Assembly: GCF_050436995.1 (NCBI RefSeq)
Contig: NC_134776.1
Coordinates: forward strand, 14,115,001-14,179,000
DNA from: Anticarsia gemmatalis
Taxonomy: Eukaryota; Arthropoda; Insecta; Lepidoptera; Erebidae
Length of the DNA stretch: 64,000 nt
Direction of reading: 5' to 3'
Within the stretch, counting starts at the first letter, position 1, and each line of letters begins with the position of its first letter. Shown one piece after another: positions 51,701 through 64,000 of the stretch. The translations under genes were made by a program, and so were the position numbers. Below the pieces are notes generated by a model. It was not told the origin of the DNA, searched no databases, and was given only the letters and a program-made list of their open reading frames with translations.

Positions 51701-54700
51701 ATTCCAAGAATGTACGAAAATCATTTGATTGCAATGTTACGAGTATGGCAGCTGATGTTGATATCTACGGCATAGAAGATAGGGAAACAAATCAAGTTAT
51801 CACAACTCGAAATCGCACCCTCGAACAAACACGTAGTAATGTAATATTTTTAGGTATGCCCGTTTCCGTGTTCTGCAACGGACGTTTCCTATTCGTTTAC
51901 AAGGATTAGTTATATATTTGTAGTTCATCATATTTGAATGAGCTGTTGTTTACAAAACCATGTTTGAAAATACAGTTTGTACTATCAATAAATATTAAAG
52001 TAGAAATTTTACAAGAGAAAATGTTACATTAAGAAGAGTAGATGTTTGCAATAATACGTTTTTTTATATCGTTATTTGTAATTTTAAAAGTGTGATATTG
52101 AGGTCATATTCAACAAGAACACAGTCCATATAAAAATAAATATACTAACTAAACTCATTCATATTTTTTCCTCTTCTCTTTCAATTTCTAAGTAGCAACT
52201 CTAAGAAGCTTTATTAGGCATGAGCTGATTCACTTCGTTTCCATTTCGCGTGCAGCGCGGTGCATAATTGAAAAACATTCTAGACAGAGTTAAGCTATCC
52301 TGAAGTCGTTTTGGTTCCATTACGAATCCCCGCAGCAAGCCATTTTGCTTAATTTGGATTGTTACCTGAATTCGAGTTCTAATCACTAATAATTGTATAC
52401 AATGGCCACTGAATCGAGTTAATCGTAGATATTGGGTTTCAATAATTGTTTAAACGGTCGTTTTATTATTAAAGCGATGATTTGATAACTGTTTGACACA
52501 CTTTTATTTGGAAACGACATACCATGTACTTTATAATTAGTACCGCAAAGTAGACTAAGTAAAAGTAGGACGTTATATTTTATAAAATAAATAATATCGC
52601 TAAAAATATATGAAGTTAACGAGTCAATTCCATTTTTTGCATTCGGAATATTATTCGTATGTTAGATCAATGTGTAAAAATCAGATCCTTATATTAACTT
52701 CTTAGTTTAGTATGGTCTTGAAGTCTTTTATATTTATAATATTGTCTAATACACATAACGAGGAAGGCATGTACAACGGCTAATAAAAAATATCAGACAT
52801 GCGAGGGAAAACTTTTGCCAATCTAAACTGCGTGTATTTCTCAGAAAATATTTTTAATATAAGCTCCCTTGCGTGGACACAGGATATTGGCTAACTTGTC
52901 CATCTTTAATTTGAAGAGTTTCATGCCTCACTTATTCTTGAGGTCATGTATTACTACGAAGTGGAGTGACACAGTTCTTATTGTGGCTGGTCAGTGACAC
53001 TATTTGTATACAATTTATAATGACTGACTTCAATACCAACGTCCGTGTCTAAAAATACTTTTTTTTAAGGTAGGCGTTTCATGTGGTTGACTGTAGAAGT
53101 AGCTCTATCTTAAAATTGTAGCTGAAGTTCCTAAAATGTTCACCACGTATTCTTATAACGTCATAGATAACCGTTAAGCAAGGATTTCTGATATCCTGCC
53201 TTCAAAGGAGTGAGATGGGGTAAAAACGCCTACTTATACGGAAAATCTAATTTTATGGTTATATTTACTTCAAACTTGGTACACGTAAGTACTTCTTGAT
53301 GCAAATAAAAAAAAACTACACGACGTTCCAATATAACCCTCCTAAGGGGTGCGATAGGGTGATAAAGTCTGTATCAAGAAAACCTACTCCTTTAAAGTCG
53401 CAGAGAGATATTTCTTAGAACGAGTAACTTGATTCACGGAGTTCTAATAATCTACTTTCTTCAGAGGATGCAACGGCGCGTGTAATGTATGCAGAATTAA
53501 TGGAAAATATATACGTGAGCCAAGCTCAAGTTAACACTATTTTAAATGTCATCCTAATACTTTTGTCCAATAGTACACGTAAACTCACTAAACGAGGGAA
53601 CTACAACTAAAAACAATATGAAGCCTGCGGCGGACTTGCATTACTCAGATTATTTTTATTTATACAGCGATGTTTTATACAGTAGCGCCTCCGCCACTTG
53701 TAAATACAAACCTGCGCTGAACAAAACTAATTTTAATAAACGATAAATAATAAATATTAAACTAATTTACTGTAAGCTCCGTGTTTTCAAAGGAAACATT
53801 TGCATTCCATGTTTGATTAGGAGGTTGCATAATATGCAAATATTATTTGTTCTAATAAAATTCTAGTTGTTTTATTACTAACCCCGAGACAGATACACCA
53901 ACGCTTTATTGCACAATTATTTGCACAACTAGGGAATAATGGTGGCCACTTAACTACGGATAGGTTTATTCAGTCCTAGTACTGCCAATAACCAGACAAG
54001 GCGCTACAATTAAATTCAGTTTCCTTCATGTTTTGCTTAATTGGTACTCGGGATTATAGAAAATTGATTTGTTAAGTTTCCTAGTAACCGTTGTTAGTAA
54101 GTTGGACAGCATTCTCAATTGATTCTTAATTGAACTTTCATACAAACGAACGGCATTGTTTTTCTAGGATTCTCAACTTTGCGCGGTGAAGCTCTAAGAA
54201 AAGCGACTCAACAGTAAATTAGTACCCGCTGACGTGAACAGAAATGAAATTGCAAACTTACGAACCCATTTGATGGTTTTGCATTTCGGAATTATATCTG
54301 TGTGCAAAGCGGGTCTTTGTTAAGTAAGTAGTTGTTTAATAAGTGGATCAAGGAGAGAATAAACTTATCAAGGTAAAAATTTGTTTGAATTTTGTTTTTT
54401 ACGATAAAAAATGGAAGCGTTCTCGTGTGTAGTATCTTCAAATAGTAGTAAAAGCGTAGTGTATCAGAGGAGCTAGTGTAGCGTAACTGCAGCGCGGCAG
54501 GTTGTTCAGCCGTTAACATACGATTGGCGAATAGCCATTTGAACACACTGATATGATCATCATAAATTGATGCACGTAATCAAAGTAGAATCAATTGATC
54601 GTTCATAACGTGACACGGATGATATAATATATAATAACAGCAATGCTTGTTACTCCATTACTACTTTACACAAGCTGGGCCACGCGGCTTCGCTTATGTG

Positions 54701-55058
54701 TCAATTCATATTTTTATTTATTGCTGATTTTTATTGATTGACATATTGTTTCAGTTTTTCTAAATATGTTTTACAGAAAGATTAATTATAGAACTTGTGC
54801 GCTATTTTATAATATAATAGTCCACGTATTTAGTTAATTTGTTAACTGGTAATCATTGAAGGTAATAGGTATCTCAACTGAGAGGTGTTGGAGTGCTTCA
54901 CTTGTGCTTACTCGTATCAGATTCAGAGAAATTGATATAATCTGATCTATATAATATATGTATACCTATGTGGCGTAATAATTCGAAAATTATTTAGACA
55001 TCAATATAGACGGCATGATACCGAGTACTTAGTCAGGTAAAGTTTATCCCGTTACTGA
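42742..55058. other. Non-coding stretch with several unassigned open frames
   Basis: No exon recognised by homology. The longest frames are 44100-44621 (minus, 173 codons from its first ATG), 45807-46139 (plus, 110 codons) and 51562-51909 (plus, 115 codons, Cys-containing); none shows a known domain. A micro-ORF with a protein-like composition is at 43077-43181. Other marks are a GA-rich run at about 45603-45628, a short hairpin CCTCC/GGAGG near 45325-45338, and two diverged repeat modules at 53199-53390. Confidence 0.4.
53199..53390. repeat. Two diverged copies of a G-rich module, probable old repeat
   Basis: CCTTCAAAGGAGTGAGATGG (53199-53218) and CCTCCTAAGGGGTGCGATAG (53339-53358) share the pattern CCTnCnAAGGnGTGnGATnG about 140 bp apart, with GGGT and then AAAA/ATAAA following in each. 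It resembles decayed interspersed repeat DNA; the family is not identified. Confidence 0.4.
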
Positions 55059-55312
55059 TCTATACTAATATTATAAAGCTGAAGAGTTTGTTTGTTTGTT
55101 TGTTTGAACGCGCTAATCTCAGGAACTACTGGTCCGATTTGAAAAATTATTTCAGTGTTAGATAGCCCATTTATCGAGAAAGGCTATAGGCTATATATCA
55201 TTACGCTACGACAAAAAGGAGCAGAGTACCAGTAAAAAATGTTACGGAAACGGGGAAAATTTTGACCCATTCTCTCTTATGTGACGCAAGCGAAGTTGCG
55301 CGGGTCGGCTAG
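55059..55312 (+). mobile_element. Non-autonomous Helitron of the Lep1 type
   Basis: The element starts TCTATACTAATATTATAAAG and ends CTAG, and is inserted between A (55058) and T (55313), the Helitron target. A hairpin (CGCAA 55285-55289, TTGCG 55296-55300, loop GCGAAG) precedes the 3' end by 8 bases (55301-55308), as rolling-circle transposition requires. The body (AACGCGCTAATCTCAGGAAC, GCTATAGGCTATATATCA, GAAGTTGCGCGGGTCGGCTAG in part) matches the short Lep1 family known from Lepidoptera. At 254 bp with no Rep/helicase it is non-autonomous. A (GTTT)n run of four units lies near its 5' end. Confidence 0.92.
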
Positions 55313-58300
55313 TTCTCAATATCAGAAATACAACGTAGTTTCATATTAAATTCTGTTGTTTGGAACAACGAATGAACAATTATTATTTTAGCCTCCCCTC
55401 ACAGCCTACGAGCGCTTTGTACCTAAAATAGTGCCCCATTCCCGCCTATATTTAGGGAGAATCACTTCCTCCAACTAACGAGAAAACCACCAATATATAT
55501 TTCATACCGGATGTTTAAAAATAAAACTAAAATGTCGTCTACATCGATTTTGTTTGTTGAAGGCCACTAAAATAGATTGGCAATAACCTCGAAACTAAAT
55601 TCTTGTCGTCGGCAATGTATTGACATAAGTGTTGAAAGATATAAAATGTGTGGTAGAGTCAGGTCCATATACGATACTATTAAAATAAAATATAAACCAA
55701 TATTTAGTTGCAATTTGAGTAAAGAAACAGAGAGTTTTCTGGTTGGCTAATTATTGATATGCACTAAAAGCCTTCTACAAGTTGATCTGTCGGAAAAACT
55801 TCGGTTTAATTGGTTACTATTTGATACTTGTTTGACTTGACCGATTTTAAACTGAAAAAACAAATATTAAAATGATAGTGCGACAATAAATTCTTCGATA
55901 GTTTCGGGTTGTCTGCGCTCAAGGAGGTGTGTCCACGACAGTACAACACTACAACTCATGTCGTACACATTGTTTGGACGTTATAGTTATTGTAAGTTGC
56001 AACGATTACAATTGTGAGTAAGGCGCTAGCCGGTAGTAGTCGGCAGTAGTCGGCGGTACGGTCTGAAGTGGTCTCTTCAGCGCAGTCAGTAGCTTATTTT
56101 CCTCCTTCTGTTCCCGTAATCCTATTTCATAATGTATGTTTGTGTGTGTAAGGCTTAAGGCGGGAGGCATCGTGTGGTCCCTTTATTTATTTTTACAGCC
56201 TCGTGTCAAGTCCACGTTGAGAACATTTGTCTCTCACGTGAGCGTATTATCTCTTACATACAATGTGCGACTGCCGCTTTACATTAGCTTCATGTTTGTG
56301 CGTAAATCGTTTCTAAGGGTCTCTACTTCTGTATTATATTTATCAAAAGTTACATTACCGCCTTTCTAATATTTAGTGACTCCTATCCGATAACTTAACG
56401 CTTAAATACGACTTATCGTTCTTCAGTAAAATGCTTTCGATTTATTACCTTGATAAGCTGAAACACGGAATGGGCATCAGCCATTAAGTAATAAATTTAG
56501 TCTAGGATCTCGTCTAGTCGAAGTTTTCTCATATAATGGATCGGCCGACGACATAATGGCCTCGCCTGCATTGAACCTGCGCCCGCTAAATTAACACCGA
56601 ATATTAAGTCGAAGCATTAAGCCATTACAAAGTTCTCAATGAAAATGTTTCCTTCAACATCAGCACGTGAATATTAATCGGTGTACGTTACGTGTAAAAC
56701 TTGGTACTCCTGTGAGACGCCGCAGCGAGTATGTTCTCACAAAATGTGTATGACCTTCCCAGGACGCACATCACAAACTTTTTGCCAAAAAGCCGAGCCA
56801 AGCTCCAACATCTCGGTGATATGTAAATCGAGTGCTCGACCGCAAATAAAACGTACTTTTTCTGCCATCCACTACTTACCGACTATTATTAAGGTGGCGT
56901 GTAAAAGCCTAACGTATTTTTTCTATTACCATATTCGTATACATATGTCATTCGTTTTGCGGAGCAGGCGTATTTTCAGTAAGGTATATTTATTATCTAA
57001 ACTGCTCTAAAAGATCGGCGTTCCATTGAGTATCAAAGAAAATCGCTTTTGTATGATCAACGGCTGTCATGATGGCCAACAAATTGAAAAGAAACCTCAA
57101 GAAAAGGTTCACTTGAATATCGTTTCTTTTATTGATTGCATTGTGGATTGGTTTTGTATTTGTTGTGTTCAACTCACGTATCATAAACGGACATATTTTG
57201 ATTTGCAAACACTGCCTCTGGGTATTTTTTTGCTTATTATAAATTTTTACTTTTACTTACAACATATATCCTTCTAAATAAAAAAATATAATCCACGGAC
57301 AGATGAAAGATTAGCTGACCACTTATAAAGGTTGTATAAAACCGTCGTTAAATCAGCGGAGCAGAAGTCCACTCATGAACAATAAAAGTCTCAACATTTA
57401 TTAACTCTGATCCTGAAAGAGTACGAGTATTATTCCAACAAGAATAGCCGTACCGTACATTTTATTTTTATTGCTACAAATACCGGTGAGAGCACCAATT
57501 AGTTGCCATCTAACAAAAAGTTAGCGATGCAGCGACCGCCGGGGTACACACTCGACTTTAGCATTTAACCCAACACGTGATAATGAACCACATGAGTCAG
57601 AAGTCGGTCGTTTGTGGTCGCACGATTTGCTTTATACAACTATTTGACCAGCTATTTTAGTTTAATTGGATGACAACCATGACGGTCGAGTAGTCATCTC
57701 GTTGCTGACACAGAACGGTTGGTAATGAGTGCAAATGGGAGGATTGCTCTTTAAGAGACTCATCGAGCTCTTCCAAGGAGCGTGGAGTGGCGTCGTTTTG
57801 AATACTTACGAGGTTAATTAATAAAGGACATGACCGCGCCTGCCGCTCTTACTTGCATGTTGCTATTTCAACGGCGAGTTTTCACCCAAGTATTGCAAAA
57901 CTTTCAAACAATAATATATTTGGATGAAAAAACGTAATTCATTCGTTCTATCAAACAGTATTCGCCGCGTTTTATATGTCACTGCATACAAACAAACAGA
58001 TACTGATGTAAATGTATTTTACTTTGACTGAAACATTTTTTGTTATGTCCAATTTCGACAGAAAACAAACAAAGCAAGTTTTGTTCACTTTATATTTTTT
58101 TATAAAAAATAAATGAAAAATGTGCAGTTTCTGTTGAGTTGCACAAACATATTTTTGTGCGGACTTATTCTTGTATTAACGCCTTCGTTCACCTTTTGAA
58201 GTGCAAAGGCTATACAGTGCGGGCGTCAAACAGCGTCAAAGAAGCTTTGGCCGCGGTGGGAAGTCTCAGCTGCCTGCAATTCCACAAGGGTTACCGGCTA

Positions 58301-61300
58301 GATCCCATTGTAACGGGCTATTCCGCAAAACATTCCGAGTTTGAAGGCCCCGGTAATCCCGCTAATACCCAGCAAACCGCACGTACACAACTTCTAAATC
58401 TGATCTGACCCCTACAATAACGGCCCGTATTTGTGCTCAATGCTAATATACAGCTGTGTTGTGAGGAAACATCTCCAATTGGCATATTTACATATTGTGT
58501 CAAAACTTTTTACAATGGGATCTACAAAGTTCTCTATCAGTGTAAAATTTATTCGGTTAAATTACTATACGGATATAAAACAATTAGCATACCTTATCAT
58601 CATTGAGGACAACGCTTGGCAATCAAATTATTAGTGTGTAGACAATGCAATTATAACTCGATTTAGTGTGAAATATATTCATGACACACGTTGCATGAAC
58701 AATAATTGACTGTTGACACAGAAACATAGTTTATATAGCAGATGTAATTATCAAAAACTAATAGGTATCTAACAACTGCGTGCAAAAAACAGTGTTACTT
58801 CACACAACGTGTCACTGTGTTCTGGCAACATTTGTCTTGCTCGAGTCCTAATAACTTCCAACAGTTATATCGCATCCATTTCTTAGTGGTAACAGGAAAT
58901 ACTTATTTATGAGTGATTTGACTTTTAAAATGTATCGGTACGTGTATAATTACCACTTTTTGACGCAATTTTTGACTAAAAACAAGGTGCGTAAATATTT
59001 TTTATGTATTACTTTATATCGTTTAATTTTGTGTTTGATTATCAATTTTGCCAATCTGAAAATGAGATCAACCATCTAATGCTTAAAAATCCCCTAACGA
59101 AATCTAACGCAGGTGGCTACAGTCTTGATGTAATGTGTATTAATAGGTTTATAAAGGGTCTCGTTTGCAGCTAACTGCCGTGTAAGTAATGACGTTATAT
59201 TAGACACAATCGCGATCGACGTCTTCACCTAATGTAAATGATTATATTGTTCTGTAACCTGTCACAGTTTGGCATTCATTACGAGTAGGGTCTCATACAA
59301 TGTAAGTGCGTTACTCGTGACAAGGGACCTTAATAATGGACAGTTACAAAATTCAATTTTGAACCGTTTTGGTTTTAGTTATCAAAATTAAATGTTTTCA
59401 TTACAAACAATTATGTTTCTTATCACGTATCCAATTATTGTAACGTTTCAACTTTCATGTTTTGTATTTAACAAATTTAAATAAATTATACGTTGGCAAT
59501 AAAACTACGATTCTATTTTTAACATTTCCAATTATTTTTTCCACGTAACTAAACCTTTAAACCGCACCTTTAAATGCAAATCGTTTTTATTTTAAATCAG
59601 AACCTATTTCAATGTAAAGTCTTTTCTAAGTTGAAAACACTTGCGCTAAACCCTCGTAGAATACAAAGTGTATCAACCTTTTTGCATGAAACATTGCAGT
59701 TATTATAAGAGGAGGATTCTTTATGTATTGGACAGTATCTTTAAAGCTTTCAAGATGATGTGGGTATCAAGTAGGCTATCGCTGTGTAAGCTGACAGCCA
59801 TCTTACGTTAGGATTTACACAAACTAGATGTTGTCTCTCGTTCAGCTTTGACGGTCAGATCAAAGGGGACAGATTACCAAATTATGTTGCTACTCAATTT
59901 TGTGATGGAATTCAAAATGGTTTATTTGGTAATCAATCTTATTAATCGTAGGAGAGGGCCTGCAGCCCTTAAGGACGGCAAATACCTCACACATTATTCG
60001 GCGCACATAATCTAGGATCCCAAATGGATGATATTCGCTCAATCGCCTTGTCCCAAATAGTAAAGTTGAACTAGCACCAGAGTCATTCAATACTCGCACT
60101 ACATTAATCTTCTACTTCTTTCCTATTCATTATTTGACAAATACAATAAAAACTAGTTAACGAATTACTTCGAAACATTCAAATAAAATCTATGTTAATT
60201 GCAACCGGAAAATTACATTACATTAAAAAAATCTAATCAAAATTACTTAGCTGAAATCATGTTTGTCCTCTAAACCTGTATTTGTACGGAGTTCATTAAC
60301 CGCTCTATAGCGAGATATCTCAGTGGCACGTAGCGTCGATAAAATTACAAATTGACTTATTTTTTCTTGAAAAGAAATCCATGTGTAGTGATGAAAATCG
60401 ACTAAATTGATTTGAACATAATGTTACGTGAGGTTACGATCTTTGCGAAAAGCGGAGAAATGTTTTTACTTACGGCCGATTTCAATAATAATGTTAGTTG
60501 AGTTACTACAGCTAAAGATGTTTTTAAAAAGTTATAATATGAATAATGACCTAGGTAGCTTGTCCGTGGTAACTATCTTTTACAGACGGTTTTTTAAAAC
60601 ACTTTTTCGCCTTTAATGATATGATTGTACAGGATACGCACTTTTGAAAGTTATGTGATTGTAATATTCACACGTGTTTTTGTGATAATACGCGAACCTT
60701 CTGACGTATGACCCACTTTATTCGTCTCTAATCTTGTAAATCCTTTACCTCGGGCACAAAAGCGAAAAAGAAAATTAATTTAACTCCAGTAAACATGTTG
60801 TAAACCACATGCTTGAAATGTAATATTATATTTTATTTTTAAAACGGCGGTGTATAAATCTACATCACATATTAGCTTTAGTAGACGGCTCCAACAGCGA
60901 AATTTGGCATACCTAATATGAGATTTGGCAGAGAGATCAAATGTTATCTAAATGTGTGCAGTAGTTTTACAGAGAAAAGCGTAATAGATAAACAAATAAA
61001 CTTTATTTCGTAATATTTATGAGTTGCAAAGTATTTATTCCATTGTTCAACAAAAATTCATCAGCTTTGTGAACCGAAACATTCATTAAATAATGGTACC
61101 TTAAATATTAAAAGAGCCTTACAATGCTTTATGAATATTGTTCAATAGTTTGAAGATTTTTGGAATAAAGCCGCCTCGATTGCACTTCTGCGAAATGGGT
61201 ATAACAAGAGCCGTTCGAATTGGGTTTTTGGGACGGAACATTTTGATTAAATTTTGATATTAATCAAGGTCTAATTGACGGAATTACGATAATTTGATAT

Positions 61301-64000
61301 TTTGGTATGATAATGTACGTCCAGATTCTTTCACAAGCCTAAGCTTAATTGTGACCCACCATTTTTTAAAAGTTTGAAAAATATTTTTACGATCACAATT
61401 TGATAAGAGCTACTAAAACCAATAATTGCCACTAAGTAAATGTTATCATACGAAGGTAAAAAGGTATGAAAGAATCCATGTTGACGTTAGTATAATTAAA
61501 TGAACACCATAAGAGTTTTTCAATTAGTTCCCTTTTCCGTATCAGTACAGAGCATTACTCAGTATAAGTACCAATTGCAATAAGCTAATACTACCTATTT
61601 CAATACCAAGCCAATGTTGTGGTTGAATTTTTATTTAGGTATCGTTGGTTTTTTATTAACTTATCATGAATTACGTTTTCTCTTCTACAAACATCTTTAA
61701 CAATAGTTTAGAATTTTTATAAATCTGTATTTGGGAGCTAGAAATACAAAAAAATATTATAATGGTTCATATTTGATTGAGTGTTGTTTTGTTGCAATAA
61801 TAACTTTATTTCCATTAATCGTATTATTACCAAGACCTTTAACGACGATTAAGATAATGTGTGTATTTACAAAATAACGGTGACCTGAGATTATCCGAAA
61901 CGCACGAGGTACAAACATGGCTGGTTTTACTAAACTAGAGCGTGATTTGATAGTTTCCACAAACGGCTCATTAGTAGTGATAGCCGAGAGGTATTTTCGC
62001 GTCTCTAGATGAATACGTAAAACTAGCCTTGCTGCTTTATTTTCTTGCCGCAAGCATATCTTTTGGTCCAAGAAACTTATTGTGGGTTCATCTTGATCCT
62101 TGATTTCCCCCGAGACAGACTGAGATTCACTGGTTAGAGTCAATTGTGGTCAGTGCAGTAGAACACGGGTCGGTAACCCGCAAAATGTAACCCTCAAGTG
62201 GAAAAACTCAATTATTTATTCAAACACAATTAATTGTTGCTGATTTTAAATCGCGACGTAAATCATTTTCTCAATTAAGTGCTTCCCGCGCAAACACTTG
62301 ACGAGATCATGGTTAAAACGTGATTGTGTTTGTGGAACGGCTGAAGTACGTTTACAGCGTGTCCCCCGTCTCCACTGTCTCATCCGCAGACCGCCCACTT
62401 GTCTCACTAGATACCTCTCTCGCTTCTAGCCGAGCCTTAAATCCTTAATACAGATAATCCACAAGCTGATGTATAGATATCAACGCCCACTCAAACATAA
62501 CTTCGCTCGTCCTCAAAACTCCAATAAACATAACAAAACTGTGCGGAACTATCGTAAAATGTAATAGTTATAAAATAAACAGCAAAACAATAGCAATCGG
62601 CCCGCAGTACGAGCGGGCTTCTCTTGTATAATTTAGTCACTGCTGGTCGGAGCTTCGTATAAAGCTTTTCAATTAGCTACAATGATGGGGCTTTACCGGC
62701 AACACCGAGAAACGACTGGTGATTTATGATATCATCACTCATGCACTCTTGATTGAAAACGAAATTGATTTCTACGTACCAATTATTAGTTTTAAAAACT
62801 CATAAATCCTTACATGAGCGACGGATATTGCCAGTATTGTTGATACATGATGTTCGGCCCATGCACACGCGCACTTATATGAAACATATACTTGTATAAA
62901 ATAAACGCAACAAGAAACCAGCTGCCGATAATGGTGTTGTAACATAAACGTCTGCTTGGGCGACAATGACGCGAGGCGAGTCTCCCCTCACGCCACGCCA
63001 CCGCGACATTATTACGAAACGCCTACAACCAAAACTTTTTTCCATTTATGTAGGACTTGTATGCTGGCTACATTGAAACTTTTTTAGTTTTGGGTGGTGC
63101 ATACTTTTACGACTCGCTAGAACAAGTTAGAGGCACTGCGAACACAATGAACTTTATCAAAAGTATTTATATGAAAAAGCATTCCTTAACGAAAAATACA
63201 TTCCCCTATAAATAAAAATCCCGACAATATTTATATCAAACTATTTCACATATGGGATCCCAAAAGAGGCATGTATATCCAAAGCACAATAAAGAGGAAT
63301 GCATAATACGTTATTCAAACCTATATGTATTACAATGTCCTCTTGCGATACAAAATTTTCCGGTAGACGCGTTTTACAAGCTTTTGTGATACAACGGATT
63401 TTGATCACTTTACATAATTTACCGATCGTTTGTTACTTTGGAATAAAAATATTTTAATACCTTTGTCGTTCAAACTATGAGGAACACTACACTTCGTCTT
63501 TGTTTCTCGACTGTACCGAGTCTTTGAAGGAACATTTTAAGCGTTAATGTCCCGACATCTATATGTATGTATAGTTTACTCTCTGCATTTAGTTTTGTGG
63601 CATTGTTGATATTTTCTGAATGTAAAAAAAAATCACAGCACGCAAATATTTTAGGTGAAATTGTAACAGATAGCTGTATGTATCTCTGTCGTGCTAGTAC
63701 GTTGTTATGTTAAAACACTTAGAGCTAAATCTCGCGTACAAACATTTGACTCGGTTTACGAGCGGTAGTCTTGTTCAGTAATAAGTCACTAAAAGATTTC
63801 GCAGAATGTAAAAAGCTTGGTGCCGCACTGGGCTCGTCTCATGGTTACATATTCTCTCCACTGCTCCTACAAATGTTATTTTGTCTGCATATCGAGCGCC
63901 TTCGACGAAAATATACTTTATCAATATAAGCAAACGTCGGAAAATACTATCTCATTTCAATAACGTTTCCTGTACGAATTTGTTGGATTTACAGTGCCCG
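55313..64000. other. Non-coding stretch to the window end
   Basis: No exon recognised. A short imperfect 10-bp tandem motif (CGGTAGTAGT, CGGCAGTAGT, then CGGCGGTACGG) lies at 56031-56061. A GC-richer block at about 58200-58400 is open in the + frame but has no in-frame ATG. A 6-bp hairpin GCCCGC/GCGGGC is near 62601-62619. The minus-strand frame at 61757-62143 has a non-ATG first codon and no domain. Confidence 0.45.
56031..56061. repeat. Short imperfect 10-bp tandem motif
   Basis: CGGTAGTAGT and CGGCAGTAGT are followed by CGGCGGTACGG in a GC-rich islet. An initiator-like TCAGT occurs about 30 bases downstream, so a promoter is possible but unproven. Confidence 0.4.

Noticed and set aside
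51541..51909. Cys-containing ORF, 122 codons
   Set aside because: The nominal start is TTG (first ATG 51562). No signal peptide or known cysteine framework; probably chance.
56681..57010. 109-codon ORF
   Set aside because: GTG first codon, irregular composition, no domain.
61757..62143. 128-codon minus-strand ORF
   Set aside because: It begins with TTG; the first internal ATG leaves only about half the length. No domain, and the length is within chance expectation.
1..64000. CRISPR arrays, operons, rRNA genes or a viral genome
   Set aside because: No regularly spaced repeats, gene clusters or rRNA-like segments; the DNA is clearly an animal nuclear segment.

Overview
This window looks like nuclear DNA from a moth or butterfly (Lepidoptera). 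It is AT-rich and intron-containing, and most of it is non-coding. It carries a short Helitron of the Lep1 type (55059-55312), a tRNA-derived SINE of lepidopteran type (38480-38845), a TA-flanked MITE (23452-23667) and a dispersed repeat fragment I recognise from lepidopteran genomes (42648-42741). No bacterial, viral or organellar gene organisation is visible.

Only two protein-coding loci can be supported, both on the + strand. The first (2957-4682) is the last coding exon of a single-pass leucine-rich-repeat membrane protein. Its reading frame is open upstream of the first ATG up to a strong splice acceptor, so part of its signal peptide is encoded before that ATG and the true start is in an unseen upstream exon. 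The second (21959-24797, two exons and a 2,059-bp intron) encodes an NDUFS8/ND-23-type ferredoxin subunit of mitochondrial complex I. It has an unusual proline- and cysteine-rich block between the mitochondrial presequence and the conserved domain, which suggests a divergent, possibly germline-specialised paralog.

Layout: 1-2956 upstream sequence, at least its 3' end intron of the LRR gene; 2957-4682 LRR exon with a GC-rich 3' flank; 4683-21958 a long non-coding stretch with a near-perfect hairpin (8915-8967) and a minisatellite (18640-18693); 21959-24797 the complex I gene with a MITE in its intron; 24798-38479 non-coding, with palindromes and a GATA-site cluster (32687-32762); 38480-38845 SINE; 38846-55058 non-coding with a dispersed repeat and several unassigned ORFs; 55059-55312 Helitron; 55313-64000 non-coding. 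Nothing in the sequence links the two genes functionally. Many other ORFs of 60-180 codons lack recognisable domains, and most look like chance open frames.
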